Positions 1 through 8,554 of a stretch of DNA of 64,000 nt are shown here, piece by piece. Source of the DNA: Variovorax sp. Root411 (lineage in GTDB: Bacteria; Pseudomonadota; Gammaproteobacteria; Burkholderiales; Burkholderiaceae_C). The stretch covers positions 91,476 through 155,475 of the forward strand of contig NZ_LMDW01000004.1 of assembly GCF_001425205.1 (NCBI RefSeq), written 5' to 3'. Below the pieces are notes generated by a model, which had not been told where the DNA came from, did no database searches, and saw nothing but the letters and a program-made list of their open reading frames with translations. Numbering within the stretch: position 1 is the stretch's first letter; each line of letters opens with the position of its first letter. Made by a program: the position numbers and the translations under genes.

Positions 1-625
1 AACGCAACACCACCGCCTCTTCATGGCGTTCGGCCAGCCAGTCGAACCCGTCGCACAACCCGTTGAAATTGGCGATCGCATTGCGACGGAAATTCTGCTG
101 CGCCTGTTTCAATTCAGGGGCACTCAGGCTACGACGCAAGACGCCGATCACGCATTCAATCTTGCGCACCAGCGTTTCCGCATCCTTGAGGGACAAGGAC
201 TTATTCAGGGAGCCGCGAAATTTGAGGGGGAAGAGGCGCGCAATTCGCTGCATGAGCATATAGACTGGGGAGAAAGCGTAGGGTTGGTACTCCTCGTGAA
301 TGAGTGCGAAATCGGTCTCAAAGGCTCGTGCCAATTGTTCGCCGAGAGGCGTGATCACCACCTTCGCAAGGCCATTTGCTTCTGCAACCAGAACAACTGC
401 CGGGCCCATGCTCGTCGCCAGTGCCTTGGCGGCTTTGTGGACGTAGGCAATGGGTCCCGAACGATCCCGGGTCACGTTCAGCTGGTCGACCCGGCGGTCA
501 TTCAGCTTGACACTGTTCCATTCGAGGTGGCGCTGGCTCATAGCCTGCGTGCCGAGCAGATCGAGGTTGTCATCTTCGGGATGCGAGCGAGCAAGGTCTC
601 GCATAACGATGGGTTTGATTTTCAT
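1..625 (-). CDS. YagK/YfjJ-like protein of an integrated element, partial
   Basis: The gene reads leftward and runs off the left edge, so only the N-terminal ~208 residues are seen. The start is ATG at 625. It opens MKIKPIVMRDLARSHPEDD and is mainly basic and helical. The last visible stretch (NFRRNAIANFNGLCDGFDWL, then AERHEEAVVLR) resembles the entry to the YagK/YfjJ C-terminal domain, in which a helix is followed by a hydrophobic strand ending RVDL. Such proteins occur in P4-like and phage-satellite islands beside AlpA regulators and integrases, which is the context here. Their biochemical role is not established. The family call rests on motif memory; the element context is firmer. Confidence 0.5.
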   Translation of the reverse strand, partial: MKIKPIVMRDLARSHPEDDNLDLLGTQAMSQRHLEWNSVKLNDRRVDQLNVTRDRSGPIAYVHKAAKALATSMGPAVVLVAEANGLAKVVITPLGEQLARAFETDFALIHEEYQPYAFSPVYMLMQRIARLFPLKFRGSLNKSLSLKDAETLVRKIECVIGVLRRSLSAPELKQAQQNFRRNAIANFNGLCDGFDWLAERHEEAVVLR

Positions 626-1102
626 TTTTTAGACAAAAGGAATCCTGATGCTCATGAGAGCATCTCAGAGGGTTCAGGGGGAGGATCTATTGCGCTAGCT
701 ACCCTGCACAGCCGCAAGCGATGGGCAAAGGCAAGGCCTGAGGCTTGGTGTTAGAAAATCTCGGTGAAGAGATATTCATTGACTCAGCGTAATGCGTAGG
801 AGGATGTGGCTTTTGCAATAGTTATAGAGGGGGATTTCTTCGAGGCCGAATAGAAGCCGGAGCCGCCTAGGCCAGAAGGTCCGATATCGTGGATGCGCTG
901 GGCATTGCCCGTGCATCCCGCTCATGGCGTTTTGCTTCCATCGGCATACACCTCCTCTGGTGCTAGCGGCTTGAGGGCAGCCAGCTACCGAGGAGGGGGC
1001 GTTTTTTAGTTCGCGGCCGAGTGGGAAAAACCTTGTGCGGCGCAAGCGTCAGGTGGGCCAAGACCAGCTGGACATACTCCAGCAGGTGACCTGGCCTGGC
1101 GC
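626..1102. other. Intergenic stretch of the element, no confident gene
   Basis: This 477-base stretch lies between the AlpA-like gene and the partial YagK/YfjJ-like gene. Reading frames exist on the minus strand (for example 776-1045), but their composition is poor in acidic and hydrophobic runs, with many Arg/Cys/Pro, typical of non-coding frames. It should carry the promoter and leader of the leftward gene. The only structure I can support is the small hairpin at 647-664. Confidence 0.5.
647..664 (-). promoter_or_regulatory. Short inverted repeat upstream of the partial gene
   Basis: GATGCTC and GAGCATC are perfect 7-bp arms around a 4-base loop, ending 22 bases before the ATG at 625. It could be an operator for the AlpA-like regulator or a leader hairpin. 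No T-run follows, so it is not a typical terminator. Confidence 0.35.
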
Positions 1103-1552
1103 TCAGATCCGCGGCGTGTAACCGAAGCCCTTGCTCGGAAGAGCACCGAGCGGCATGCCTTGTTGCGCGGCGGTCTTGGAGCGATTGCGAGGACGCTGTT
1201 GACCTGCGGTGCGCAGCCACTTGAACAAGGCGTCCTGATCCCAGTAGGGGATACGGCTCTTCGGATAGTAGAAGGGCAGCGGGAAGGATTCGTCGTGGTA
1301 CGGGCTCTGCTCATCCATGCGCGCATGGAGCATGGTCTTGGACAGACGGGTGATGTGCAGCACTTCGTCCTTGCGCAGACGACCGGGGTACGGTGCCTGC
1401 TGATCGTTCAGCGGCGGGTTAGGCGGCATCGTTGGCGAGATGGGCGCGGCCGCCTCGTAGGCGGGGCGCGAAATGGGCGGAGCACCCGGAGAACGGTAGG
1501 GGATCATGAGGTCCTTGAGTGAAGGGTTGAGATGCAGTTTGTCGCGCGACAA
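1103..1552 (-). CDS. AlpA-family element regulator
   Basis: A 149-residue protein with a Pro-rich N-terminal half (about residues 1-55) followed by an AlpA/MerR-type winged helix: LRKDEVLHITRLSKTMLHAR, then a pair of aromatic/proline residues and a W-D-x-D-A-x-F-x-W-L recognition end. AlpA proteins regulate excisionase or integrase expression in cryptic prophages and islands. The long N-terminal extension is unusual, since AlpA proteins are normally ~70 residues. The listed start is a TTG with no obvious ribosome site; an ATG at 1507 is an alternative and removes 15 residues. Between this gene and the integrase lies one unknown gene on the same strand. Confidence 0.6.
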   Translation of the reverse strand: MSRDKLHLNPSLKDLMIPYRSPGAPPISRPAYEAAAPISPTMPPNPPLNDQQAPYPGRLRKDEVLHITRLSKTMLHARMDEQSPYHDESFPLPFYYPKSRIPYWDQDALFKWLRTAGQQRPRNRSKTAAQQGMPLGALPSKGFGYTPRI

Positions 1553-1594
1553 CTGGATTTCACCTTGACCAAGAGCCTTCTCCTATGAGCATGC

Positions 1595-1825
1595 ATGCAC
1601 ACCTTGCTCGATTGCGTGGAGAGCTGTCGGCACCCATGGCGCCTTGTCGACCTGACCTCCGATTTCGAGGTGCTTGCCATCGAGTCCGACCGGCCCTTGT
1701 CGGAGTCGGCCGTGCAGGACACCATGGTGTCCTGCACGGCCGGGGCTCTGCTCGTGACGGAGGCCGCAATCCCTGTGCCTTGTGTCCATGGCAACCAGCG
1801 ATCATGGAGGGCTGGCTTTGAATGA
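1595..1825 (+). CDS. Possible small ORF spanning the 36-bp palindrome
   Basis: A 76-residue frame on the opposite strand to the other element genes. Its composition (DLTSDFEVLAIESD, then a short hydrophobic run) looks more protein-like than neighbouring frames. I see no known domain and no clear ribosome site before the ATG. The palindrome at 1707-1742 lies inside the frame. It may instead be non-coding, with the frame accidental. Confidence 0.2.
   Translation: MHTLLDCVESCRHPWRLVDLTSDFEVLAIESDRPLSESAVQDTMVSCTAGALLVTEAAIPVPCVHGNQRSWRAGFE
1707..1742. repeat. 36-bp perfect palindrome
   Basis: The 18-base half CGGCCGTGCAGGACACCA is followed directly by its exact reverse complement, with no spacer. 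The symmetry fails immediately outside these limits. A palindrome of this length with no loop is rare and is unlikely to be a terminator. It lies between the AlpA-like gene and the unknown gene in the integrated element, so a replication, resolution or regulator-binding role is possible. Confidence 0.8.
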
Positions 1826-1851
1826 CCGTGGCTGCCGAATGATGGGCAGTC

Positions 1852-2646
1852 CTATTTCTTCTTTTTCGGGGATGGCGCCGTTCGAGCCATTTTAAAAACG
1901 TCCATCCGGTCCGGCATTTGTTTGAACCAACCTATGAGCAGGTCTTCAAAATCATCTGAGCGCAGTTCTTTGACGAGTTTGTGTTCCAGTTTTTTGAAGA
2001 TTGTTTTGGATGCCTCTCGATAGTTTTTCCACGGCTTGAGCTCACGAGCCAGATTGCAGGCTTCTTCCCTAAGCCGCATGGTGGGCTCGTGCCGAATCAA
2101 GGCTTTCTTGAGCCCTTGTTTGCTGTTGTTTTCTTTGATGAGAGTGTCTGCCGTGATGGCATCGTGCTTTTCAATGCAATTTTGGAATCCGCACCAATAA
2201 TACGAATTCAGCAAGAGCTCAACCGAGAGCAGATTTTCCTTTGCATTGTGAGCTTGCAGCGCTTCAACCGAAAGCGCGGTGCAAACATAAATAAGAAAAA
2301 GATCCGATGGAATATTTTCTCCTTCGATTGAAAGAAATTCTTTCAATACGTCGAAATCTGGGAAGTTGTCTTTCAGAAGTTTTTGGGGGTTGGCCTGAGA
2401 ATATCGGAGTAGCGGGCGATATACTCGCTCAAAGTAACCAAGTCCTCCGTGGCGAGGCTCTATTTCGATATACTGATTTTGAACGGCGGCGACGAGCTCG
2501 GCCATTAGTCGGCCATACTCCGATTTGCCTTCTTTGGCTTGAAACTCTGAAAATTCGGTGGCCATCATTTCTTCTTTTGGCATTGCTTGAAGTGAGTTTC
2601 GAGCTAAGGGGGAGTGAAATTCAGGTTTGAAGTGAATGGGAGTCAT
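1852..2646 (-). CDS. Hypothetical helical protein of the integrated element
   Basis: About 264 residues from the ATG at 2646; ATGs at 2583 and 2565 are also possible, and the last has a purine-rich AAGAAG tract just upstream. I do not recognise a domain. The protein is charged and mostly helical, with aromatic-rich segments (about residues 65-80 and 120-145) and a Lys-rich tail ending PSPKKKK. It has no signal peptide or membrane segment. The DNA is clearly AT-richer than the flanking chromosome, which suggests recent acquisition. Its place between integrase and AlpA regulator is where satellites and islands often carry cargo, but nothing in the sequence shows a specific function. Confidence 0.6.
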   Translation of the reverse strand: MTPIHFKPEFHSPLARNSLQAMPKEEMMATEFSEFQAKEGKSEYGRLMAELVAAVQNQYIEIEPRHGGLGYFERVYRPLLRYSQANPQKLLKDNFPDFDVLKEFLSIEGENIPSDLFLIYVCTALSVEALQAHNAKENLLSVELLLNSYYWCGFQNCIEKHDAITADTLIKENNSKQGLKKALIRHEPTMRLREEACNLARELKPWKNYREASKTIFKKLEHKLVKELRSDDFEDLLIGWFKQMPDRMDVFKMARTAPSPKKKK

Positions 2647-2681
2647 AAGCGCTAAGGTCATTGACGCGCATGAACAGATGC

Positions 2682-3884
2682 TTAATCTACGGGAGGCCGC
2701 GGGTTCAAAAATCCGCCCCAGGCATTCATCATTTCGCGGCGGCGTTCCAGTGCGTCGCTTCGCCGGTACGCCTCCTCTGTCTTGTTTTCGATCACGTGGG
2801 CAAGGGCCATCTCGGCGAGGTCCCTGGGGTAGGTGGTTCGGTCGCCGACCCAATCTCGAAAGGTGGATCGGAAGCCGTGGGGGACGGCATCCACCTCCAT
2901 GCGCCGCATGACCGCAGTCAGGCTCATGTCCGAGAGTGCCTTGTTCTTGGTTCCAGGAAAGACCAGGTCTGTCCCTTTGGTTCGGGGCAGGGCTTCCAGC
3001 AGACTCACTGCGGCGTTGCTCAGAGGAACACGGTGTTCCCGTCCCGCCTTCATGCGACCGGCAGGAACGTTCCAGATTTTCGCGTCCATGTCGAACTCAG
3101 ACCACACTGCGCCTCGTACCTCACCCGACCGTGCGGCGGTCAGGATTACAAATTCCAGGGCGCGTGCGGAGGTCCCGGTTCGCTCCCGCAGGTCGGTCAT
3201 GAAGACGGACATGTCGTCGATCGGGACGGCTCGGTGGTGTTTGACCTTCTGAATCTTGGTAGGGGCAGGGAGCACCTTGTCCAAGTGTCCCTTCCAACGC
3301 GCGGGGTTGTCGCCAGAGCGGTACTTCCGGACAGCGGACCAGTCCAGCACCGACTCGATCCGCCCGCGAAGTCGAGAGGCGGTTTCGTTCTTCGTCTTCC
3401 AGATCGGCTCCAGGCACAGCAGGACATGCGGCAGGTCGACGTCACGCACAGCCATATCACCGATGTGCGGCGAGACGTAGGTTTTGAGCGTGCTCTCCCA
3501 CTGCTGGCGGTGTTTGGCGTTCTTCCATTCGTCCGCCTTGGAGTTGATGAATTCAGTCACACACCAATCGAACTTCTTGTTCGCCGCCTCACTGGTTTGC
3601 AACGCCTGCTGCTGCATGCGCTTGGGGCTCAGGGGCGATGTGCCCAGGCGTACCTGTCGGTGAATCTCTCGGGCCTTCTCGCGTGCCTCGGCCAAGCCGA
3701 CCTGAGGAAAGGGGCCCAAACCAATGTCGCGGCGCTGGTTGCCGACGAGAATGCGCAGTACCCAGCCGCGGTGACCGGCGGAAACGCGAAGATGCAGGCC
3801 TGGCGCGCCTCCGACTGCGTGTCGGCCTTCGGCCTTGAGTGCTGCGACGGTGCGGGCTGAGAGTTCTGTGGCGATCTTGGGCAA
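2682..3884 (-). CDS. int: P4-type tyrosine recombinase (integrase)
   Basis: A 400-residue integrase of the usual P4/CP4-57 size. It has an N-terminal DUF4102-type arm-binding domain (about 1-85), a core-binding SAM-like domain (about 100-190) and a C-terminal catalytic domain. Visible catalytic residues are Arg252 in TAARSGEVRG, Lys279, His336 and Arg339 in PHGFRS, His363 in LAHVIENK and the nucleophile Tyr373 in EEAYRR. It would cut and join DNA at the attachment site for integration and excision. It reads into the element, so the att site is expected upstream of its start (3885-4080). The start appears to be TTG, with no strong ribosome site. Confidence 0.93.
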   Translation of the reverse strand: MPKIATELSARTVAALKAEGRHAVGGAPGLHLRVSAGHRGWVLRILVGNQRRDIGLGPFPQVGLAEAREKAREIHRQVRLGTSPLSPKRMQQQALQTSEAANKKFDWCVTEFINSKADEWKNAKHRQQWESTLKTYVSPHIGDMAVRDVDLPHVLLCLEPIWKTKNETASRLRGRIESVLDWSAVRKYRSGDNPARWKGHLDKVLPAPTKIQKVKHHRAVPIDDMSVFMTDLRERTGTSARALEFVILTAARSGEVRGAVWSEFDMDAKIWNVPAGRMKAGREHRVPLSNAAVSLLEALPRTKGTDLVFPGTKNKALSDMSLTAVMRRMEVDAVPHGFRSTFRDWVGDRTTYPRDLAEMALAHVIENKTEEAYRRSDALERRREMMNAWGGFLNPRPPVD

Positions 3885-4080
3885 AGGGTCTGTCTGTGGA
3901 GTTTATTTGTCCCACATTGTGCCCACAAAAAGCATCGGCTGTTGTCGTCTACGATCGGACGTCTTCGGACTTCACTTGAGTGTTATTTCAATAAAATCAA
4001 TAACTTAAAATCGTCTTGGCGCATCATGGGTCGATTGTTCGACGGACACACTCTCCGCCAGAATCGGTCCTGGCGTTCCC
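3885..4080. other. Element boundary region, probable attachment site
   Basis: This region separates the integrase start from the chromosomal PhnD-like gene. I looked for a tRNA or tmRNA and found none; the CCA-like string near 4081 belongs to the PhnD-like coding end. It is AT-richer between 3970 and 4015. It contains an inverted repeat, CGCCAG at 4056-4061 and CTGGCG at 4070-4075, and a second one, GTCGA and TCGAC, at 4030-4043. The att core cannot be fixed without the other end of the element. Confidence 0.4.
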
Positions 4081-5088
4081 CTAGCCACCAGATCTGAGTA
4101 ACTGCTCCAGCTTCGAGCCGCGTTGCATGACCTCCCCGACTCTCTGCATCCGCTGTGCTTCATCCAGTTTTGGGTCACGCATGATCTGCTGGCTCGCCTT
4201 GAACATCTCGAGGTTGGCGATGGCGATGAGCTGGCGATTCGAGGATTGGCGCCAACCCGTGAGCTTGTTGATGTTCCACAGGATCCTCTTCTCTTCCGGA
4301 TCCTTTGTGCCAAATTCGTAGGCGAACGACGCGATCTTCTGCTTCAGCTGCGCCGAAAGGCCATTGCGCCACACCATCGGAGACTCCGGAATGTCCGGCG
4401 ATTCCCAGATCACGCGAACTTTCGCAGCGTCCGACGGGCGTTGGGAGCGAAAGTTGTCGAGTTCCGATGTGTTGTTGGTAGCGACGTCGACTTCTGCATT
4501 GACGACGGCCATCAGGTTGGCCTCATGACTGCCGCGCTTGATCTCCTTGAACAACCTGGAGGCGTCGCTCACTCCCTTCTTGGTGAAAGCGAAGTACATC
4601 GGCACGACATGCCCCGACGCGCTTTTCTCGTCTCCGTCGCCGAAGCGAAGCTGTGGACCTGCGTGGACCACATCCTCAAGACTGCGTAGCTTGCTGTCTT
4701 GATGCGCGATCAAGACGGAGCGGTAGGACGTCTTGCCTTGGTTGACCATGACGGCAAATACGCTGCCGGCGCCCATCTCGACCACATCCAACGCAGCTGC
4801 GTTGCCAAGCCAGGCCAGATCCATGCGCCCAGCGGCAAATTCCTTCACGATCTCATCGACGCTGCCGAAAACACGGCGATCGATTGCCGTGTCCGCCGCA
4901 AGCGCCATCCGGTCCAGGAATGGATTCCAGTTCTCGAGCATGACGTCCGGATTCCGCGGGCTCATGAGTCCGAAGGTCAGGCGAGCAGCGTTCCCGGGCG
5001 CCGGGCTCCTTGCCTGAGGCGCGCCCTGCGCCCATAAGGATGAGCATCCGGCAAGGCCGGCTCCGATCAACAAATCGCGTCGTTTCAC
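4081..5088 (-). CDS. PhnD-family periplasmic phosphonate/phosphite-type binding protein
   Basis: A 335-residue exported protein with a signal peptide (MKRRDLLIGAGLAG, with a possible Tat-like RR and a lipobox-like Cys at 15). The mature part has the PhnD fold: a first lobe with LTFGLMSPRNPD and an LAWLGNAAALDVVE ligand segment, and an SASGHVVPMYFAF phosphate-loop-like segment that matches the S-x-S-G motif of PhnD/PtxB proteins. No permease or ATPase of a phosphonate importer is next to it. It diverges from a two-component system at 5352, which suggests it may act as an accessory ligand sensor rather than a transport component. That role is inference. Confidence 0.75.
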   Translation of the reverse strand: MKRRDLLIGAGLAGCSSLWAQGAPQARSPAPGNAARLTFGLMSPRNPDVMLENWNPFLDRMALAADTAIDRRVFGSVDEIVKEFAAGRMDLAWLGNAAALDVVEMGAGSVFAVMVNQGKTSYRSVLIAHQDSKLRSLEDVVHAGPQLRFGDGDEKSASGHVVPMYFAFTKKGVSDASRLFKEIKRGSHEANLMAVVNAEVDVATNNTSELDNFRSQRPSDAAKVRVIWESPDIPESPMVWRNGLSAQLKQKIASFAYEFGTKDPEEKRILWNINKLTGWRQSSNRQLIAIANLEMFKASQQIMRDPKLDEAQRMQRVGEVMQRGSKLEQLLRSGG

Positions 5089-5254
5089 TGTGTCTCCTGC
5101 TGCTTCGACCAGCGTGTGTCTTCAAGGTTGGGCGGGCATGGGCATCCGGTGGACCAGGTGCACAGACCCGGTCGAATGATTGGGGCGCTTCGCCGCACGG
5201 CCGAGAGAGGAATCACGGTAGCTGCGCGAAAGTCTCTTGAAAGAATCGCGCCTC

Positions 5255-5264
5255 GGGGGGGGGG
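5255..5264. repeat. Run of ten G residues in the divergent promoter region
   Basis: An uninterrupted G10 tract lies 88 bases before the response-regulator start and between two divergent genes. Tracts of this length are prone to slipped-strand changes and could shift promoter spacing. Confidence 0.7.
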
Positions 5265-5351
5265 CGCTCGACTTTTTCTTTCGACTGCCTTTCACCAGTG
5301 CGTGGTGCAAGTCCCAGTTCGTGACGAAGTCGCTGGTGGCAACATTCAGTC

Positions 5352-6038
5352 ATGAAGCTTTTGCTGGTGGAAGACGACTTTGATCTGTCGGGAATACTTT
5401 CCCGCAGCCTGTCATCGCGCGGCTTCGAACTTCTTTGTTGCAGCGACGGCATTGAAGCCTTGGCGGCGGCGCGGAAAAAGAGCTTCGACATCATCGTGCT
5501 CGACCTGTCGCTTCCCGGGCTTGACGGCCTCGAGCTTCTTCATCGCCTGCGAGGTGACGGCAACACGACCCCGGTGCTCATCCTGACGGCCAGGGGAGCC
5601 GTCGGGGACAGGATCGCCGGCCTCAACGCCGGCGCCGATGACTATCTGGCCAAGCCGTTCGACCTCGAGGAGATGATCGCGCGCATTGGCGCGCTGACGC
5701 GCCGCCTCGGTCGCAATGGAGAGCTCAGGTGCGGACGCCTTCGATACGAAGCTTCCGCCAATGCCTTCTACAAGGATCAGAGCCCGCTCGAGCTTTCGCA
5801 GCGCGAAGCCGATCTTCTGAAAAAACTCATGTCACGCGTCGACCACGTCGTCCCCAGGGAGGTATTGAGGGACGCCGTGTTCGGCGCAGACGCGGCGCAG
5901 TCGGACGCCATCGACGTCGTCGTGCATCGACTGAGGAAGAAGCTGGCCGGCGCGAACGTCGAAGTGCTCAACCTGCGGGGAGTCGGATATCTGTTGTGTG
6001 ACGATGCATCGGCAGCCGCACAGCGTCCATCCGCCTGA
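5352..6038 (+). CDS. OmpR-family response regulator
   Basis: A 228-residue regulator with a receiver domain (about 1-115) and a C-terminal winged helix (about 125-220). The acidic pocket is ED at residues 7-9, the phospho-acceptor is Asp51 in VLDLSLPGLDG, and the switch Lys is in YLAKPFDLEE near residue 100. The DNA-binding part ends with a typical VHRLRKKL and RGVGYLL. It resembles the QseB/TctD group. Its start overlaps nothing and the histidine kinase begins at its 3' end, so they form an operon. The likely target is the ABC importer operon starting at 7523, or the divergent PhnD-like gene. Confidence 0.93.
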   Translation: MKLLLVEDDFDLSGILSRSLSSRGFELLCCSDGIEALAAARKKSFDIIVLDLSLPGLDGLELLHRLRGDGNTTPVLILTARGAVGDRIAGLNAGADDYLAKPFDLEEMIARIGALTRRLGRNGELRCGRLRYEASANAFYKDQSPLELSQREADLLKKLMSRVDHVVPREVLRDAVFGADAAQSDAIDVVVHRLRKKLAGANVEVLNLRGVGYLLCDDASAAAQRPSA

Positions 6039-6039
6039 C

Positions 6040-7389
6040 ATGAAGCTGTCGCCTCTACCGTCGCGGGCCACATCACTTCGGCGCTTCCTGCTGCTGTGGC
6101 TGCTTGGCGGGTTGTGGCTCGTGATGGCTTGCATCGTGTTCTTTCATCTGGTGATGGGCCTGATCAACCTGGCGCGCGCGCAGGATGAGCGTCTGGTCGC
6201 GAGGCTTGGTCGTCTCGAGTTGGCGGACGTCGGCAATGCCGAGGGGGTTTCGAGCTCGACGAGCCCTGATCCCATGTTCTATCGGTTCGGCGCGATCAAC
6301 GGGAGCTGGATCGCGGGCGATCGGATGCTCGACGCATTTCCGTGGACGGCGACTCTGCCGGCATCCGGGGAACCCCGCTTCTATGTAGCCCAGCGAGGAA
6401 ATTCGTCCGTGCGGGCGGCGGCGGCCCTGCGAAAAGACGCGAAAGATCCCGGCCGGAACATGGTTGTCCAGGTCGCCGAACCGATGAGTGCGCGCTTCGC
6501 GGTCTGGCGCGAGGTTCCGCCGGCATTGTTCGGCTGGCTCGGCGTGGTCGCCGTCGGGATGTCTTTCGTGGTGATCTCGGGAGTGGTCATGACATCGCGC
6601 TGGCTCGAGCGCGCCCGCCGGGCACTCGACGCCCCTCAGCTGGATGTCGAGCTCTACGACGGGCCGTCCGAGCTGCGCCCGGCGATGGCGCGGATGCACG
6701 ACCTCCACCAGCGGCAGCGCGAGTGGGTGGAGGAGCAGCGGCGCTTCCTTGCCGACGCGTCTCATCAGCTGCGCACGCCCATGTCGGTGCTTCGGACCCA
6801 GTTGCAGTCGGCCATTGCGGGCGATGCGCCCGCTTCCGAGATCCTGCCGCAGATGCTGCACACGGTGGATCGCGCGACGGACATGGCCAATCAACTGCTG
6901 AGCCTGAGCAAGCTCGAGCAGATCAAGCGGGCGGGGCAGCTGCAGACGGTCGTGCTGCACGCCGTGGCCCTGGAGGCCGTGATGGAACTCGCCCCGCTCA
7001 TCGCGGCCAAGCGGCTGGACTTTGCCCTGGAAGGCGACGACAAGCTCGGCGCCACCGGCGACCCGCTGATGCTGGGCGAGTTGCTGCGCAATCTGCTTGC
7101 AAACGCAATACACCACACCCCCAACGGCGGGCGTCTCGGCATCCTGGTGCGTGCCTACGCCGCAACGGTGGAACTGGTCGTATGGGACTGCGGGCAAGGC
7201 GTGGACGAAGCGCTGCGCCCGCGGTTGTTCCAGGCGTTCTCGGCGACCAAGGGTGGTGTCGGACTGGGGCTGTCCATCTGCCGCCAGATCGCGGAAGCCA
7301 TGGGCGCGTCCATGGATATCTACAACCGCGTCGACGGCGGCCGGGTCATCGGGGTCGATGCCGTCGTTCGCTGGAGCCAAGGCCCCTGA
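6040..7389 (+). CDS. Sensor histidine kinase of the two-component system
   Basis: About 449 residues from ATG 6040, two bases after the regulator stop; a GTG at 5998 would add 14 residues and overlap the regulator gene. Domains in order: first membrane helix (about 14-42), a periplasmic region of ~120 residues (2CSK_N type), second membrane helix (about 163-184), then a HisKA segment with His242 in FLADASHQLRTPM. The ATPase domain follows, with RNLLANAIHHTPNG (N box) and GGVGLGLSICRQIAE (G box). It would sense a periplasmic ligand, perhaps through a binding protein, and phosphorylate the adjacent regulator. Confidence 0.92.
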   Translation: MKLSPLPSRATSLRRFLLLWLLGGLWLVMACIVFFHLVMGLINLARAQDERLVARLGRLELADVGNAEGVSSSTSPDPMFYRFGAINGSWIAGDRMLDAFPWTATLPASGEPRFYVAQRGNSSVRAAAALRKDAKDPGRNMVVQVAEPMSARFAVWREVPPALFGWLGVVAVGMSFVVISGVVMTSRWLERARRALDAPQLDVELYDGPSELRPAMARMHDLHQRQREWVEEQRRFLADASHQLRTPMSVLRTQLQSAIAGDAPASEILPQMLHTVDRATDMANQLLSLSKLEQIKRAGQLQTVVLHAVALEAVMELAPLIAAKRLDFALEGDDKLGATGDPLMLGELLRNLLANAIHHTPNGGRLGILVRAYAATVELVVWDCGQGVDEALRPRLFQAFSATKGGVGLGLSICRQIAEAMGASMDIYNRVDGGRVIGVDAVVRWSQGP

Positions 7390-7522
7390 TCGTTGACGGC
7401 GCGGCACGCCACGCCGGCCGACCGAAGCTTCCATAGCCCATGCCCCTTTCTTTACAGCCCTTGCGTGGCTGGGGGGCAGTGTTTTCGCAAATACCTCTCG
7501 ATTCAACCCAAAGGAGATAAAG

Positions 7523-8554
7523 ATGAGGAAGAGAAACGTCCTTGCCGTCCTTGCACTGGCAGCCGCCGTCAGCGCGCCTGTCACCCACGCCCAAGGCGCC
7601 GGCCAGTTGAACGTCATCTGCTCTGTCCAGGACGAATGGTGCTCGCTCATGAGCACCACCTTCGCCCGCAGTTCAGGCATCAAGGTCAACGTCCTCAAGC
7701 GAGGCAGCGGCGAGGCGCTTGCGCAACTCCTGGCGGAGCGAAGCAATCCCAAGACCGATGTCTGGTTCGGTGGCACGGGCGATCCCCATCTCCAGGCCGC
7801 GGAGCAGGACCTGACCCTGTCGTACAAGTCGCCATCGTTCGACCAGCTTCATGCCTGGTCCCAGTCGCAGGCCGAGCAATCGCAATGGCGAACCGTCGGC
7901 GTGTACTCCGGGCCGCTCGGCTTCGCCTTCAATACCGAGCTGCTGGCGAAGAAGAAGCTGCCCGAGCCCAAGTGCTGGAAGGACCTGCTTTCGCCGGCGC
8001 TTCGTGGTGAGATCCAGGTCGCCAACCCGGCGAGTTCGGGAACTGCGTACACCATGATCGCGACCCTCGTCCAGCTGATGGGAGAAGACAAGGCCTTCGA
8101 CTACATGAAGGGCCTGCACAAGAACGTCAGCCAGTACGCGCGCTCCGGCACCGGTCCCATCAAGGCCGCGGCCCGGGGCGAAACCACGGTCTCCATCAGT
8201 TTCGTCCACGACGCCCCCAGCGAGCAGATGCAGGGTTTCCCGATTGCGACCGTGACGCCCTGCGAGGGAACCGGCGCGGAGATCGGGTCGATGTCGATCG
8301 TCAAGGGTGCTCGCAATCTCGAGAACGCCAAGAAGTTCTACGAGTGGGCGTTGACTCCCGCGGCGCAACAGCTGGCCGCCGCGGCGCACCAGTACCAGTT
8401 GCCCTCCAACAAGTCGGCCAAGCTGGACAGCCATATCCCCGACTTCCGCAAGATCCGCCTCATCAACTATGACTACGCAAAATATGGCCAGTCGGCAGAG
8501 CGCAAACGCCTGATCGAACGCTGGGAGCGCGATGTCAATTCCCAGCCGCGCTGA
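7523..8554 (+). CDS. AfuA/FbpA-family periplasmic binding protein
   Basis: A 343-residue exported protein with a signal peptide ending near THAQG, preceded by a good ribosome site (AAAGGAG). It belongs to the cluster that includes ferric-iron FbpA, hexose-phosphate AfuA and phosphoglycerate PgtC. The segment ANPASSGTAYTMIATLVQ matches the anion-binding loop of this cluster. The tandem-tyrosine iron site of FbpA is not visible: the corresponding region reads GETTVSISFVHDAP. Together with the PgtB-like kinase upstream, this favours an organophosphate or other anionic ligand over Fe(III). It is followed by permease and ATPase genes of the same importer. Confidence 0.85.
   Translation: MRKRNVLAVLALAAAVSAPVTHAQGAGQLNVICSVQDEWCSLMSTTFARSSGIKVNVLKRGSGEALAQLLAERSNPKTDVWFGGTGDPHLQAAEQDLTLSYKSPSFDQLHAWSQSQAEQSQWRTVGVYSGPLGFAFNTELLAKKKLPEPKCWKDLLSPALRGEIQVANPASSGTAYTMIATLVQLMGEDKAFDYMKGLHKNVSQYARSGTGPIKAAARGETTVSISFVHDAPSEQMQGFPIATVTPCEGTGAEIGSMSIVKGARNLENAKKFYEWALTPAAQQLAAAAHQYQLPSNKSAKLDSHIPDFRKIRLINYDYAKYGQSAERKRLIERWERDVNSQPR

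Noticed and set aside
4056..4075. Inverted repeat as a rho-independent terminator
   Set aside because: The 6-bp stem has an 8-base loop and no T-run on either side, so a terminator call is not supported.
4030..4090. A tRNA-like end (GTTCGA and a CCA string) beside the integrase
   Set aside because: The CCA-like bases at 4081 onward are the stop region of the PhnD-like gene, and no cloverleaf stems can be formed. It is not a tRNA attachment site.
6073..7827. Very long minus-strand open frame over the kinase gene
   Set aside because: It is a high-GC shadow of the kinase and binding-protein genes; its His/Arg/Gln-rich composition has no domain.
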